A stretch of 64,000 nt of DNA from JABMQB01 sp963666575 (GTDB taxonomy: Bacteria > Bacteroidota > Bacteroidia > Bacteroidales > Prolixibacteraceae): assembly GCA_963666575.2 (NCBI GenBank), contig CAXXYG010000027.1:372001-436000 (forward strand). Direction: 5' to 3'. Shown in pieces: positions 53,872 to 63,090 of this stretch. Numbering within the stretch: the first letter of the stretch is position 1; the number at the start of each line of letters is the position of its first letter. The notes under the pieces are model-generated. The model did no database searches. It was not told the DNA's origin and saw nothing but the letters and a program-made list of their open reading frames with translations. Both the position numbers and the translations under genes were made by a program.

Positions 53872-54609
53872 ATGAAGAAAAACATTTTTATTACTTTATC
53901 ACTTGCCGCTACCTTATTGATAGCCCTACCATCGTTGGCTCAAAAAGTAAATAAATTAACCAGCCAGGAAAAAAAAGAAGGATGGACATTGTTATTTAAT
54001 GGAAAAAACTTCGACGGATGGCGTCAATGCAATGGAACTGAAATGCCAAAAAACTGGATTATTGAAGACGATGCCATGAAAGTATTTACAGGTGAAGGCA
54101 AACAACCTGGACATGGTGCCAATGGTGATATTCTTTTCCCCGGGAAAAAATATACCAATTTTGAATTAACAATTGACTGGAAAGCCAGCAAAGGTGCTAA
54201 TTCAGGTATTTTTTACTATGTGCGGGAAGTTCCAGGCAAACCGATTTATTATGCTGCTCCTGAAGTTCAGGTTCTCGACAATGTAGATGCGTCAGACAAC
54301 AAAGTTGACAGCCACTTGGCCGGATCGCTTTACGACATGATTGCTGCTGATCCAACTACTGTTAATCCTGCTGGATCGTGGAATACTTGTGTTATTAAAA
54401 TTAAAGATGGCCATGCTACACATTTTATGAACGGGAAAGAAGTACTCTCGTATACCTTATGGACGGCTGAATGGGATGCACTTGTCGAAAACAGCAAATT
54501 TAAGTCATTTCCCGGATTCACCGAAGGAATTGCCAAAGAAGGTTTTATCGGGCTGCAAGATCATGGTTATGCCGTCTGGTTCCGTAATATAAAAATACGT
54601 GAACTTTAG
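53872..54609 (+). CDS. DUF1080 (3-keto-disaccharide hydrolase) family secreted protein
   Basis: The product has 245 residues from the ATG at 53872. A signal peptide ends near LPSLAQ (residue 24). The jelly-roll DUF1080 fold is marked by GWTLLFNGKNFDGWRQCNG, NWIIEDDAMKVFTG, FELTIDWKASKGANSGIFY, and GFIGLQDHGYAVWFRNIKIREL. Members are secreted or periplasmic and related to glycan-breaking 3-keto-disaccharide hydrolases or lectin-like concanavalin folds. A GW..NG N-terminal signature is present. It is monocistronic. A remnant of a second such gene is at 16.8 kb. Confidence 0.9.
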   Translation: MKKNIFITLSLAATLLIALPSLAQKVNKLTSQEKKEGWTLLFNGKNFDGWRQCNGTEMPKNWIIEDDAMKVFTGEGKQPGHGANGDILFPGKKYTNFELTIDWKASKGANSGIFYYVREVPGKPIYYAAPEVQVLDNVDASDNKVDSHLAGSLYDMIAADPTTVNPAGSWNTCVIKIKDGHATHFMNGKEVLSYTLWTAEWDALVENSKFKSFPGFTEGIAKEGFIGLQDHGYAVWFRNIKIREL

Positions 54610-54666
54610 GCTTAAGTCAATAAAATAGCTTATTCTTATATTAAGAACTAAAATACCTTTAAAAAT

Positions 54667-54700
54667 AAAAAACAGCTGAATTAAGTTTTAGCTGTTTTTT
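54667..54700 (+). terminator. Rho-independent terminator of the DUF1080 gene
   Basis: AAAAAACAGCT and AGCTGTTTTTT form an 11-bp stem around a 12-base loop, with T continuing. Confidence 0.8.
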
Positions 54701-54802
54701 ATTTTTTCCTGAATATCTGGCAGCGAAAACAACAATAATTGAATTTTCTTGTTTTAATACTTAACAGGCAATAAAATTTAGCAATATAAAACCTGCAATG
54801 AG

Positions 54803-54832
54803 TTGTATTTCAAAGTTTTTTGTCTATTTTTG
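54803..54832 (+). promoter_or_regulatory. rpsO: Predicted promoter of rpsO
   Basis: TTG (54803-54805) and TATTTTTG (54825-54832) are separated by 19 bases, the best -33/-7 pair in the window. Transcription would start near 54839, leaving a leader of about 80 bases that may carry the S15 autoregulation site known from other bacteria; GGTT/AACC pairing is possible near 54888-54906. Confidence 0.65.
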
Positions 54833-54921
54833 TTGCCGATTTTGGAGAAATTAATTTTAATCTGTTGTTATTGATAGCGATGCTGCGGGTTAAACATTGT
54901 ACAACCAATATAATTTATAAC

Positions 54922-55191
54922 ATGTATTTAACAGGAGAAAAGAAAACAGAGCTTTTTACCAAACATGGTAAAAGCGAGAAAGACACTGGAAGTGCTGAAG
55001 GGCAAATTGCATTATTTACCTTCCGTATCAACCACTTGACCGAACACTTAAAAATCAACAGAAAAGATCACAGCACACGTCGGGCTTTGATCAAGCTTGT
55101 TGGTAAACGCCGTAGCCTACTCGATTATTTGATTAAAAAAGACATTGAGCGTTACAGGGCTATTATTAAAGAATTAGGATTACGTAAGTAA
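54922..55191 (+). CDS. rpsO: Ribosomal protein S15
   Basis: The product has 89 residues from the ATG at 54922, giving the usual S15 length. Motifs are KSEKDTGSAEGQIALFTFRINHLTEHLKINRKDHSTRRALIKLVGKRRSLLDYL, shown here by its start and end (KSEKDTGSAEGQ, GKRRSLLDYLIKKD). S15 is an early-binding 30S protein at the helix 20-22 junction. The upstream in-frame extension is part of the leader. It is followed by pnp, as in E. coli, but a terminator stands between the two. Confidence 0.96.
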   Translation: MYLTGEKKTELFTKHGKSEKDTGSAEGQIALFTFRINHLTEHLKINRKDHSTRRALIKLVGKRRSLLDYLIKKDIERYRAIIKELGLRK

Positions 55192-55200
55192 AACTTTATG

Positions 55201-55234
55201 AAAAGGCAATGTTTGATATTGCCTTTTCTTTTTT
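55201..55234 (+). terminator. Rho-independent terminator between rpsO and pnp
   Basis: AAAAGGCAAT and ATTGCCTTTT form a 10-bp stem around GTTTGAT, followed by CTTTTTT. It may reduce pnp expression from the rpsO promoter. Confidence 0.85.
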
Positions 55235-55297
55235 GTAAATTTAAATTCAAATTCCTCACCACCCATTTAAGAATATTAAAAATTATTCAAAAAAATT

Positions 55298-57559
55298 ATG
55301 GTAAATGAAATTATTAAAACAATCGAATTAGCCGATGGTCGGAAAATTACGATTGAAACCGGGAAATTAGCCAAACAAGCTGATGGTTCGGTTGTTGTCA
55401 GGATGGGTGACACCATGTTATTGGCCACAGTAGTATCGGCCAAAGACGCCAAAGAAGATGTAGATTTTATGCCACTATCAGTTGACTACCGTGAAAAGTT
55501 TTCTGCTGCAGGACGTTTCCCTGGTGGTTTTATGAAAAGAGAAGCGCGTCCTTCAGACGATGAAATTCTTATTGCTCGACTTGTCGACAGGGCACTCCGC
55601 CCATTATTCCCAGAAGATTTTCACGCCGAAACAGCGATGATGATCTCTTTAATTTCGGCTGATACTGACTCCACTCCCGATGCATTAGCCGGTTTAGCCG
55701 CCTCAGCGGCAATTGCTGTTTCCGATGTCCCATTCGAATGCCCTATTTCTGAAGTGAGGGTTGCTCGTATCGACGGCCAATTTGTAATCAATCCTATACG
55801 CACCGAATTACAAAAAGCCGACCTTGAAATTATGGTAGGTGCTTCGCACGACAACATTATGATGGTTGAAGGCGAAATGAATGAAGTTTCGGAAGAAGTG
55901 ATGCTCGAAGCTATTAAAATAGCTCACGAAGAAATTAAAAAACATTGTAAAGTTCAGGAAGAATTAATGGCTGAACTAAACATTGTTAAAAGAGAATATT
56001 GCCACGAAACAAATGACGAGGAGTTAAAAGCAAGGGTATCTGCTGAATTATTCACTCCTTCATACGACCTGGCAAAACAACAATTAAAAAACAAACAAGA
56101 ACGGATTGAAGGATTTCACGCTATTTGTGACGGTTTTATTGAAAAATATACTGAAGAAAATGCCGGGAACGACGAAATTGACCTGGGAGAAAAAATTGGC
56201 CTGATTAAACGCTATTTCCATAAGGTTGAAGGTGAAGCAATGCGTCGTATGATTTTAGACGATGGTATCCGCCTCGATGGTAGAAAAACAAATGAGATCC
56301 GCCCTATTTGGGGTGAAGTTGATTATTTACCCGGATCACATGGATCTGCAATTTTCACCAGAGGTGAAACTCAATCGTTAACATCAATTACATTGGGTAC
56401 TAAAATGGATGAGAAAAAAATCGACAATGTGACCTATCAGGGAACAGAACGTTTTTTACTCCATTACAATTTCCCTCCATTTTGTGTTGGCGATGCCAGA
56501 ACTCCTAGAGGTACAAGCCGCCGCGAAATCGGACATGGGAACCTTGCTCACAGGGCTTTGAAAAAAATGTTGCCCGATGATTTTCCATACACAGTACGTA
56601 TTGTTTCTGATATCCTTGAATCAAACGGATCATCATCGATGGCTACTGTTTGTGCAGGAACAATGGGACTTATGGACTCAGGAGTAAACATTAAAAAGCC
56701 TGTTTCAGGAATTGCAATGGGTTTAATTACTGATAAAGATTCAGATAAATTTGCTGTGCTTTCTGATATTTTAGGCGACGAAGACCACTTGGGAGACATG
56801 GACTTCAAAGTTACCGGAACTGCTGATGGTATTACTGCTACTCAGATGGACATAAAAGTTGATGGACTTTCATATGAAGTATTAAGCCAGGCATTACTAC
56901 AAGCCAAAGAAGGCAGGTTACATATTCTAAACAAAATTCTGGAAGTAATTCCCGAACCACGTGCAGACTTTAAACCAAATGTGCCAAGAATTGAAACAGT
57001 TACTGTACCAAAAGACATGATTGGTGCGATTATCGGGCCAGGAGGAAAAGTAATTCAGCAAATTCAATTGGATACAGCAACAGTAATTGTAATTGAAGAA
57101 ATTGACGATATGGGTGTTGTTCAAATCTCAGCCCCCGGATTGGAAAGTATTCAAGCTGCAAAAGATATCATCAAAGGAATTATTGCTATTCCTGAAGTTG
57201 GTGAAATCTATACTGGGAAAATTAAATCAATTGTTTCATTTGGAGCATTTGTTGAAATTCTTCCCGGAAAAGAAGGTTTGTTACATATTTCTGAAATTGA
57301 CTGGACCCGCGTTGAGAATGTCGAGGATGTTCTGAAAGAAGGCCAAGAAGTTGAGATTAAACTCATTGGAGTTGATGACAAAACAGGAAAGCTTAAATTA
57401 TCGAGGCGTGCAATGCTTCCAAAACCTGAAGGTTATGTTGAAAGGCCACCTAGAGAAAGTAGGCCTCCACGCCGCGATGACCGCCGTGATGATCGCCGTG
57501 ATGATCGCAGAAATGACCGCCGTGATGGAGATAGGCGTTCATTTAAACCACGAAATTAA
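55298..57559 (+). CDS. pnp: Polyribonucleotide nucleotidyltransferase (PNPase)
   Basis: The product has 753 residues. Two RNase PH domains (about 10-225 and 320-550) surround a helical domain; the KH domain is at about 560-620 (IIGPGGKVIQQIQ) and the S1 domain at about 630-700 (GEIYTGKIKSIVSFGAFVEILPG). It degrades RNA 3' to 5' with phosphate in the degradosome. The last about 45 residues are an added tail with four tandem RDDRR-like units, encoded by 12-base DNA repeats (57476-57523). The tail is very basic and acidic and probably disordered. A strong terminator follows. Confidence 0.97.
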   Translation: MVNEIIKTIELADGRKITIETGKLAKQADGSVVVRMGDTMLLATVVSAKDAKEDVDFMPLSVDYREKFSAAGRFPGGFMKREARPSDDEILIARLVDRALRPLFPEDFHAETAMMISLISADTDSTPDALAGLAASAAIAVSDVPFECPISEVRVARIDGQFVINPIRTELQKADLEIMVGASHDNIMMVEGEMNEVSEEVMLEAIKIAHEEIKKHCKVQEELMAELNIVKREYCHETNDEELKARVSAELFTPSYDLAKQQLKNKQERIEGFHAICDGFIEKYTEENAGNDEIDLGEKIGLIKRYFHKVEGEAMRRMILDDGIRLDGRKTNEIRPIWGEVDYLPGSHGSAIFTRGETQSLTSITLGTKMDEKKIDNVTYQGTERFLLHYNFPPFCVGDARTPRGTSRREIGHGNLAHRALKKMLPDDFPYTVRIVSDILESNGSSSMATVCAGTMGLMDSGVNIKKPVSGIAMGLITDKDSDKFAVLSDILGDEDHLGDMDFKVTGTADGITATQMDIKVDGLSYEVLSQALLQAKEGRLHILNKILEVIPEPRADFKPNVPRIETVTVPKDMIGAIIGPGGKVIQQIQLDTATVIVIEEIDDMGVVQISAPGLESIQAAKDIIKGIIAIPEVGEIYTGKIKSIVSFGAFVEILPGKEGLLHISEIDWTRVENVEDVLKEGQEVEIKLIGVDDKTGKLKLSRRAMLPKPEGYVERPPRESRPPRRDDRRDDRRDDRRNDRRDGDRRSFKPRN
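57476..57523 (+). repeat. pnp: Four tandem 12-bp units in the 3' end of pnp
   Basis: The consensus GATGACCGCCGT encodes Asp-Asp-Arg-Arg; unit 3 ends in AGA and unit 4 begins AAT. The array is in frame and can expand or shrink without disrupting the reading frame. Confidence 0.85.
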
Positions 57560-57576
57560 CAACTAATATAAATATC

Positions 57577-57607
57577 AAAACCGTCTTTTAAAAGACGGTT
57601 TTTTTTT
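57577..57607 (+). terminator. Rho-independent terminator of pnp
   Basis: AAAACCGTCTTTT and AAAAGACGGTTTT form a palindromic stem followed by a run of T to 57607. Confidence 0.9.
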
Positions 57608-57644
57608 ACCTTTAAATTAATAATTCCAACTTTGTATTACTAAA

Positions 57645-58127
57645 ATGAAAAACTGGTCGGCAAGTATTAAGGAAACAATTGATACCAATTTAAAAGGTGC
57701 AAATCCAAAAGACATACGTTTTTTTAGGGTCGATGAATTTAAACGCAATTGTGAAAGAATAGAAGCATTTTCACCCGAATGCCCTGCTTGTTATGATTTT
57801 ATAGAAAACATAAAAGTTGCTGCAGATAATATACATGAATCGGTGCAGCTACCCGGTAAAACAAGAAGAGATTTTGACAAGTTAACTCAAAAATTAGCAT
57901 CACATTTGAGAAAACAACACGGTTTTTACCCTCCTTTTTTCTTCGTTTCTACATATTCATTTATAGGCATAACAGCTGGTGTTTTTCTAGGTTTTTTTGC
58001 GCTGAAATTTTTCCCTTCACCCAGCTATATTCCTTTAATAATAACTGTAGCCATTGGGCTTATTGCCGGTTATTTTAGCGGAAGCAGAAAAGACAATAAA
58101 ATTCGTCGCAGCAAAAAATTAATGTAA
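57645..58127 (+). CDS. Small membrane protein with CPAC motif, function unknown
   Basis: I do not recognise the family. The 160-residue protein has a soluble N-terminal half (about 1-100) with SPECPACYDFIENIK (Cys50/Cys53, a CxxC pair) and FDKLTQKLASHLRKQHGFYPP. Two membrane helices (about 107-127 and 132-150) follow, and the end is very basic (SGSRKDNKIRRSKKLM). The N-terminus is probably cytosolic because the tail and charged residues flank the membrane. The CxxC pair could bind zinc or iron, or be redox active. It stands alone after pnp, with its own 37-base upstream gap. Confidence 0.75.
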   Translation: MKNWSASIKETIDTNLKGANPKDIRFFRVDEFKRNCERIEAFSPECPACYDFIENIKVAADNIHESVQLPGKTRRDFDKLTQKLASHLRKQHGFYPPFFFVSTYSFIGITAGVFLGFFALKFFPSPSYIPLIITVAIGLIAGYFSGSRKDNKIRRSKKLM

Positions 58128-58237
58128 AAAATATATTTCCACAGTTCAATATAAATGAAACTCAACCTATAAAACGTACATATGTAATATTCTTCATAAA
58201 AGAAAAAACATAAGCTATTTACATTAAAATGAGCTTG

Positions 58238-58270
58238 CGAATTCCCTGCAGGCAGGCAGGCAGGAATCGA
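58238..58270. repeat. GCAG tetranucleotide run in an imperfect inverted repeat (REP-like)
   Basis: GCAG is repeated four times (58248-58264). The flanks CGAATTCCCTG and CAGGAATCG are nearly inverted copies, so the region can form a hairpin. It is the most GC-rich stretch of the intergenic regions. Short GC-rich palindromes of this type are dispersed in some Bacteroidota, but I cannot see other copies here. Confidence 0.5.
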
Positions 58271-58332
58271 ATGCCTTATATAGTTGACTAGCGAATGAGA
58301 TAAATACCCTATAAATGTAAAATAATAATGAG

Positions 58333-60456
58333 ATGAAAAAACATTTAATTTATACATTGCTACTGTTTTTATTTGCTTGTACAAATCAACAAAAAATGGA
58401 ATATCCAATAACACAAAAAGAAGATATTACAGATACTTATTTTGGTGTTGAAGTTGAAGACCCATACCGATGGCTTGAAGATGATAACTCAGAAGAAACT
58501 GCCGAATGGGTAAAAACTGAGAACGAAGTAACTTTTAACTATCTGAATAAAATCCCGTTCAGAACAGAACTAAAAGCACGTTTAACTTCGCTGTGGAATT
58601 ATGAAAAAGTAAGTGCACCTTTTAAAGAAGGGGACTATACTTACTACTTCAAAAACGATGGCCTTCAGAACCAGAGTGTCCTTTACCGCTATAAAACAGG
58701 GAGTGGCCCTGCGTCAGAAGAAGTGTTTTTAGATCCCAATACCTTTAAAGAAGATGGTACCATCTCACTTGGAGAATTGAGTTTTTCAAAAGAAGGGAAG
58801 ATTGCATCGTACAGTATTTCAGAAGGCGGCAGCGACTGGCGAAAAGTTCTGGTAATAAATACAGAAACGAAGGAATTGATGGAAGACAAACTCATCGATG
58901 TAAAGTTTAGTAGCCTGGCATGGAAAGGCAATGAAGGTTTTTACTATTCGAGTTACGACAAACCCCAGGGAAATGAACTTTCGGCAAAAACAGACCAGCA
59001 CAAACTGTATTTCCACAAATTGGGAACCACTCAAAATGAAGACGCACTTATTTTTGGAGGAATCCCATCTCAAAAAAACAGGTATATTGGAGGTTATGTC
59101 ACCGAAGACAACCGGTTTCTTGTAATAACTGCCAGTAATTCAACTTCGGGGAACAAATTGTATATTAAAGACCTTTCCAAACCAAACAACAAACTTGTTA
59201 CAATCATCAATGATGAAAACAGTGATTCATACGTTGTTGATAATGACAACAGTAAACTTTATCTGTTTACAAACCTGAATGCTCCCAACAAAAAAATTGT
59301 TGCCGTCGATGCGGCCAATCCTTCCCCGGCAAACTGGGTAGATTTTATTCCGGAAACAGAAAATGTTCTAAATCCTTCGACGGCAGGTGGCTATTTTTTT
59401 GCTGAATATATGGTGGATGCTGTTTCCAAAGTACTACAGTACGATATGGAAGGCAAACTGATTCGCGAAGTCCAATTACCAGGAATTGGGACAGCCGCAG
59501 GCTTTAGTACTAAAAAAGAGGAAACAGAGTTATATTATTCATTTACAAACTATGTAACTCCTGAAAGTATTTATAAATTTAAAATAGCAGACGGAGAATC
59601 TGAATTATACCGAAAACCAAAAATTGATTTTAATCCTGAGAATTTTGAGAGCAAACAGATTTTTTATAACTCAAAAGACGGCACCAAAGTCCCGATGATT
59701 ATCACTTACAAAAAAGGATTAGAGCTTAACGGTGAAAATCCAACCATGTTATATGGTTATGGCGGATTTGATATTAGCTTGACACCGGCTTTTACTATTA
59801 CCAATGCCGTTTGGATGGAAATGGGAGGAATTTATGCTGTACCTAACATTCGTGGTGGTGGTGAATACGGAAGAGAATGGCACGATGCCGGAATCAAGAT
59901 GGTTAAACAAAATGTATTTGACGATTTTATTGCAGCCGCAGAATATTTAATTGATAACAAATATACTTCGAGTGAATACCTGGCTATCCGCGGCGGTTCA
60001 AACGGTGGATTATTGGTTGGCGCAGTTATGATCCAGCGTCCGGAGCTAATGAAAGTTGCTTTACCCGCTGTGGGAGTTTTAGATATGTTAAGATATAATA
60101 CATTCACAGCAGGGGCTGGTTGGGCTTACGATTATGGAACTGCTCAGGACAACAAAGAAATGTTTGAGTACCTGCTGGGATATTCTCCGGTTCATAATGT
60201 AAAAGAAGGCATGGCATATCCGGCCACACTTGTTACAACCGGCGACCACGACGACCGTGTAGTCCCTGCCCACAGTTTTAAATTTGCTGCCGAACTTCAG
60301 GCAAAGCAGGCGGGTAACAATCCTGTCCTCATCCGTATAGAAACCGATGCCGGGCATGGAGCAGGAACTCCGGTTAGCAAAACCATTGATCAATACGCCG
60401 ATATTTTTGGATTTACATTCTATAACATGGGATATAAAAATCTTCCCGAAAGGTAA
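58333..60456 (+). CDS. Prolyl oligopeptidase (S9A) lipoprotein
   Basis: The product has 707 residues. The signal ends at LFLFAC (Cys16), a lipoprotein. The beta-propeller (about 70-420) starts after the DPYRWLEDDNSEET segment typical of S9A. The catalytic domain has Ser in RGGSNGGLLVGAV, Asp in TTGDHDDRVVPAHS, and His in DAGHGAGTP. It cuts short proline-containing peptides. The exported location points to nutrient peptide degradation in the periplasm or at the surface. It stands alone, preceded by an AT-rich 205-base gap containing a REP-like element. Confidence 0.95.
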   Translation: MKKHLIYTLLLFLFACTNQQKMEYPITQKEDITDTYFGVEVEDPYRWLEDDNSEETAEWVKTENEVTFNYLNKIPFRTELKARLTSLWNYEKVSAPFKEGDYTYYFKNDGLQNQSVLYRYKTGSGPASEEVFLDPNTFKEDGTISLGELSFSKEGKIASYSISEGGSDWRKVLVINTETKELMEDKLIDVKFSSLAWKGNEGFYYSSYDKPQGNELSAKTDQHKLYFHKLGTTQNEDALIFGGIPSQKNRYIGGYVTEDNRFLVITASNSTSGNKLYIKDLSKPNNKLVTIINDENSDSYVVDNDNSKLYLFTNLNAPNKKIVAVDAANPSPANWVDFIPETENVLNPSTAGGYFFAEYMVDAVSKVLQYDMEGKLIREVQLPGIGTAAGFSTKKEETELYYSFTNYVTPESIYKFKIADGESELYRKPKIDFNPENFESKQIFYNSKDGTKVPMIITYKKGLELNGENPTMLYGYGGFDISLTPAFTITNAVWMEMGGIYAVPNIRGGGEYGREWHDAGIKMVKQNVFDDFIAAAEYLIDNKYTSSEYLAIRGGSNGGLLVGAVMIQRPELMKVALPAVGVLDMLRYNTFTAGAGWAYDYGTAQDNKEMFEYLLGYSPVHNVKEGMAYPATLVTTGDHDDRVVPAHSFKFAAELQAKQAGNNPVLIRIETDAGHGAGTPVSKTIDQYADIFGFTFYNMGYKNLPER

Positions 60457-60516
60457 AATACTAGTATACTTTATCATTTCATTTTTAAGGTATGTCAGAA
60501 TAAAATTGTAATTTTG

Positions 60517-60547
60517 AATTCCTGGTAGTTTTAACCTACCGGGAATT
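60517..60547 (+). other. 12-bp hairpin immediately upstream of the deoxynucleoside kinase gene
   Basis: AATTCCTGGTAG (60517-60528) and CTACCGGGAATT (60536-60547) pair, with one G-U, around a 7-base loop, followed by ATTTTATT and the ATG eight bases downstream. It may terminate the peptidase transcript or sit in the kinase leader. A TAATTTTG (-7 match) at 60509-60516 abuts it, which would put the transcription start inside the stem. Confidence 0.55.
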
Positions 60548-60555
60548 ATTTTATT

Positions 60556-61191
60556 ATGGATATTCGTTTTTTAATAATTGAAGGAAATATTGCTTCCGGG
60601 AAAACAACCCTCTCAAAAATGTTAAGCAACGATTTTAATGGTAAACTTATTCTCGAACAGTTTGCCGATAATCCATTTTTACCAAAATTTTACAAAAACA
60701 AGGAACGGTATTCATTTCCTTTAGAGCTTTCGTTTTTAGCTGATAGGTATTCTCAAATAAAAAAGGAAATCCTAAATTTCGACCTTTTTCATTCGCTGTT
60801 AATCAGCGATTATTACTTTACAAAATCGGCCATTTTTTCGAAGAATACATTAAAAGAAGATGAATATAATTTATTTCGAAAAATATTCAACATCATTTTT
60901 GAGCAAATGCCCAAACCCGACCTTTATGTTTACCTGAACAACAATATTGAAAACTTGCTGAAAAACATAGAAATCAGGGGAAGAGAATATGAACAATCAA
61001 TTGAGCCTGAATATTTGGACCAAATTCGTCAAGGATATATAAATTACCTGAAACAAATAACTGAATTTCCAGTACTTATACTCGATATCGATAATATTGA
61101 TTTTGTTAATAATCCGGAACATTACTCTCAGGTTAAAGATGTTATTTTTAAAAGGGAGTACAAATTAGGCATAAACCGGCTTGCGTTGTAA
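60556..61191 (+). CDS. Deoxynucleoside kinase
   Basis: The product has 211 residues. P-loop IEGNIASGKTT (about 8-18), EQFADNPFLPKFY (substrate Glu region), DYYFTKSAIF (DRY-like segment), and the lid EIRGREYEQSI are the dNK/dGK/dCK signatures. It phosphorylates deoxynucleosides (often dA, dG or dC) for DNA salvage. With tdk at 10 kb the organism can salvage both pyrimidine and purine deoxynucleosides. It appears monocistronic. Confidence 0.92.
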   Translation: MDIRFLIIEGNIASGKTTLSKMLSNDFNGKLILEQFADNPFLPKFYKNKERYSFPLELSFLADRYSQIKKEILNFDLFHSLLISDYYFTKSAIFSKNTLKEDEYNLFRKIFNIIFEQMPKPDLYVYLNNNIENLLKNIEIRGREYEQSIEPEYLDQIRQGYINYLKQITEFPVLILDIDNIDFVNNPEHYSQVKDVIFKREYKLGINRLAL

Positions 61192-61232
61192 TTATTTCCA
61201 TCTCTTTCACTTTCAGAACCGAAAAGCTTTTT

Positions 61233-61240
61233 TATTTTTG
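61233..61240 (+). promoter_or_regulatory. Predicted -7 element for the TPR lipoprotein gene
   Basis: TATTTTTG matches TAnnTTTG, 45 bases before the ATG. No clear -33 TTG. Confidence 0.4.
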
Positions 61241-61284
61241 TGAGCTTATTGGAATTTTATTAAAATCTTAAAATATATCGTATA

Positions 61285-63039
61285 ATGAGAAAAACCAACT
61301 TTAAATCGGTTGCTATAATTATTATGGCAGCTATTGTACTTTCCAGCTGCGCTGGTTTACAAAAAATGAAAAAAAATGCTGATCAAATTCAATTTAAAGT
61401 AACTCCTGAGGTTTTGGAAGCTCATGGCGGTTCAGTTGATGTGGCTATTGATGGAAAATTTCCACCAAAATATTTTAACAAAAAAGCAACCTTAGTTGCT
61501 ACACCAGTTATTAAATCAGCCGAAGGCGAAACTGCCCTCAAATCGGTAACTTTACAAGGTGAAAAAGTGGAAGCTAACAACAAAGTAATTAGTATTACTT
61601 CAGGCGGAAGCTTTAGTTACAAAGATGCAGCTGACTATAAAGAAGCTATGGCTTCATCTGATCTTGAAATCAGAATTAAAGCCACTCAAGGTAAAAAAAG
61701 TATCGATTTTGAACCAATTAAAGTTGCTGATGGTGTTATAGCTACCAGCGGATTATTGGTAAATTTCCCAAAAACAATTCTGGGAATTCAGCGGGAAAAA
61801 AACACCACAGGAAAATACGATCCTAACATCGACGTATTTCAAAGAATTGTACCTGATGAGTTAATGGCTGATATCCATTACCTGATCAACAAATCAAACA
61901 TTCAGCGTGAAGAGACAACATCGGACGATATTTCTAAATTAAAAGAATATACAAAAGATGCTGCTACTGCTGACCGTAAAAAATTAAAAGGCGTTGAAAT
62001 TTCAGCTTATGCCTCTCCCGATGGAGAATTAGAATTAAATGCAAATTTAGCTTCAAATCGTGGTGGTTCTTCTTCAAAATTTATTTCAGACGAATTTAAG
62101 AAAGAAGGTATTGAATCAGACCTTAAAACAAAATACACTCCTGAAGACTGGGATGGTTTTAAAGAATTGATGGAAAAATCGAATATTCAGGATAAAGAAT
62201 TAATCCTTCGTGTATTATCAATGTATAACGATCCTGAAGTACGTGAACGCGAAATTAAAAACCTGTCAGAAGCCTTTACATCGGTTGCCGACGAAATTTT
62301 ACCTCGCTTACGTAGGGCAAAAATTATTACAAGCATCGATTTAATTGGAAAAACTGATCAGGAAATTGCTGCTTTGGCTGATTCGGACCCATCTTCTTTA
62401 AATCCTGCTGAATTGTTATATGCGGCTACCTTGACTGAAGATTTAAATAAACAGTTAGCTATTTACAACTCATTCATTAAAGTTTATCCGAACGACTGGA
62501 GAGGCCCTAATAATGCAGGTTTTGTTTTAGCTAAACAATTTAAATATGCCGAAGCTGCTCCATTATTCGAAAAAGCTGAAAAGCTGAATAACAACGAACC
62601 TATTGTTAAAAACAATTTAGGTGCTGCTACATTAGCTGCCGGAAATGTTCAAAAAGCTGAAGAACTATTTGGCGCTGCTGCAGGTGCTGGTTCTGAGGTA
62701 AATTATAACCTTGGGATGGTTCAGGTGAAAAAAGCCGATTACAACACTGCTGTTAGATATTTTAAAAATGAAGCTGATGTTAATACTGCTTTAGCAAAAA
62801 TTTTATCAGGCGACAACAATGGTGCGTTAAAAGACCTCGAAAACTTTAACATGCCAGGATGTTACATGAAAGAATATTTTAAAGCTATTATTGGTGCTCG
62901 TACAACTAAAGAAAACCTGATGTTCGAAAGCCTTAAAAAAGCAGTTGAAATAAACAGCGATTTAAAAGCAAAAGCAAAAACCGACATGGAGTTTGCCAAG
63001 TATTTCGAAAACGCACAATTTAAAGCAATTGTTGATTAA
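61285..63039 (+). CDS. TPR-containing lipoprotein, conserved but uncharacterised
   Basis: The product has 584 residues. The lipoprotein signal ends at IVLSSC (Cys22). After a beta-rich part (about 35-160) comes a segment with EISAYASPDGELELNANLASNRGGSSSKFI (about 245-275), a degenerate OmpA-like peptidoglycan-binding fold in which the SxG and R are kept. The C-terminal third has TPR helices (PNNAGFVLAKQFKYAEAAPLFEKAEKLNNN and NYNLGMVQVKKADYNTAVRYFKNE). I recall such proteins in many Bacteroidota, without a function. It is probably an outer-membrane-anchored structural or scaffold protein. A strong terminator follows. Confidence 0.82.
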   Translation: MRKTNFKSVAIIIMAAIVLSSCAGLQKMKKNADQIQFKVTPEVLEAHGGSVDVAIDGKFPPKYFNKKATLVATPVIKSAEGETALKSVTLQGEKVEANNKVISITSGGSFSYKDAADYKEAMASSDLEIRIKATQGKKSIDFEPIKVADGVIATSGLLVNFPKTILGIQREKNTTGKYDPNIDVFQRIVPDELMADIHYLINKSNIQREETTSDDISKLKEYTKDAATADRKKLKGVEISAYASPDGELELNANLASNRGGSSSKFISDEFKKEGIESDLKTKYTPEDWDGFKELMEKSNIQDKELILRVLSMYNDPEVREREIKNLSEAFTSVADEILPRLRRAKIITSIDLIGKTDQEIAALADSDPSSLNPAELLYAATLTEDLNKQLAIYNSFIKVYPNDWRGPNNAGFVLAKQFKYAEAAPLFEKAEKLNNNEPIVKNNLGAATLAAGNVQKAEELFGAAAGAGSEVNYNLGMVQVKKADYNTAVRYFKNEADVNTALAKILSGDNNGALKDLENFNMPGCYMKEYFKAIIGARTTKENLMFESLKKAVEINSDLKAKAKTDMEFAKYFENAQFKAIVD

Positions 63040-63064
63040 ATCAATCAATCCAAAATAATTTTTG

Positions 63065-63090
63065 AGGGCAGCCAAATGGCTGCCCTTTTT
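63065..63090 (+). terminator. Rho-independent terminator of the TPR lipoprotein gene
   Basis: AGGGCAGCC and GGCTGCCCT form a 9-bp stem around AAAT, followed by TTTT. Confidence 0.88.

Noticed and set aside
58248..58264. GCAG repeats as part of a CRISPR array
   Set aside because: The unit is only four bases with no spacers.
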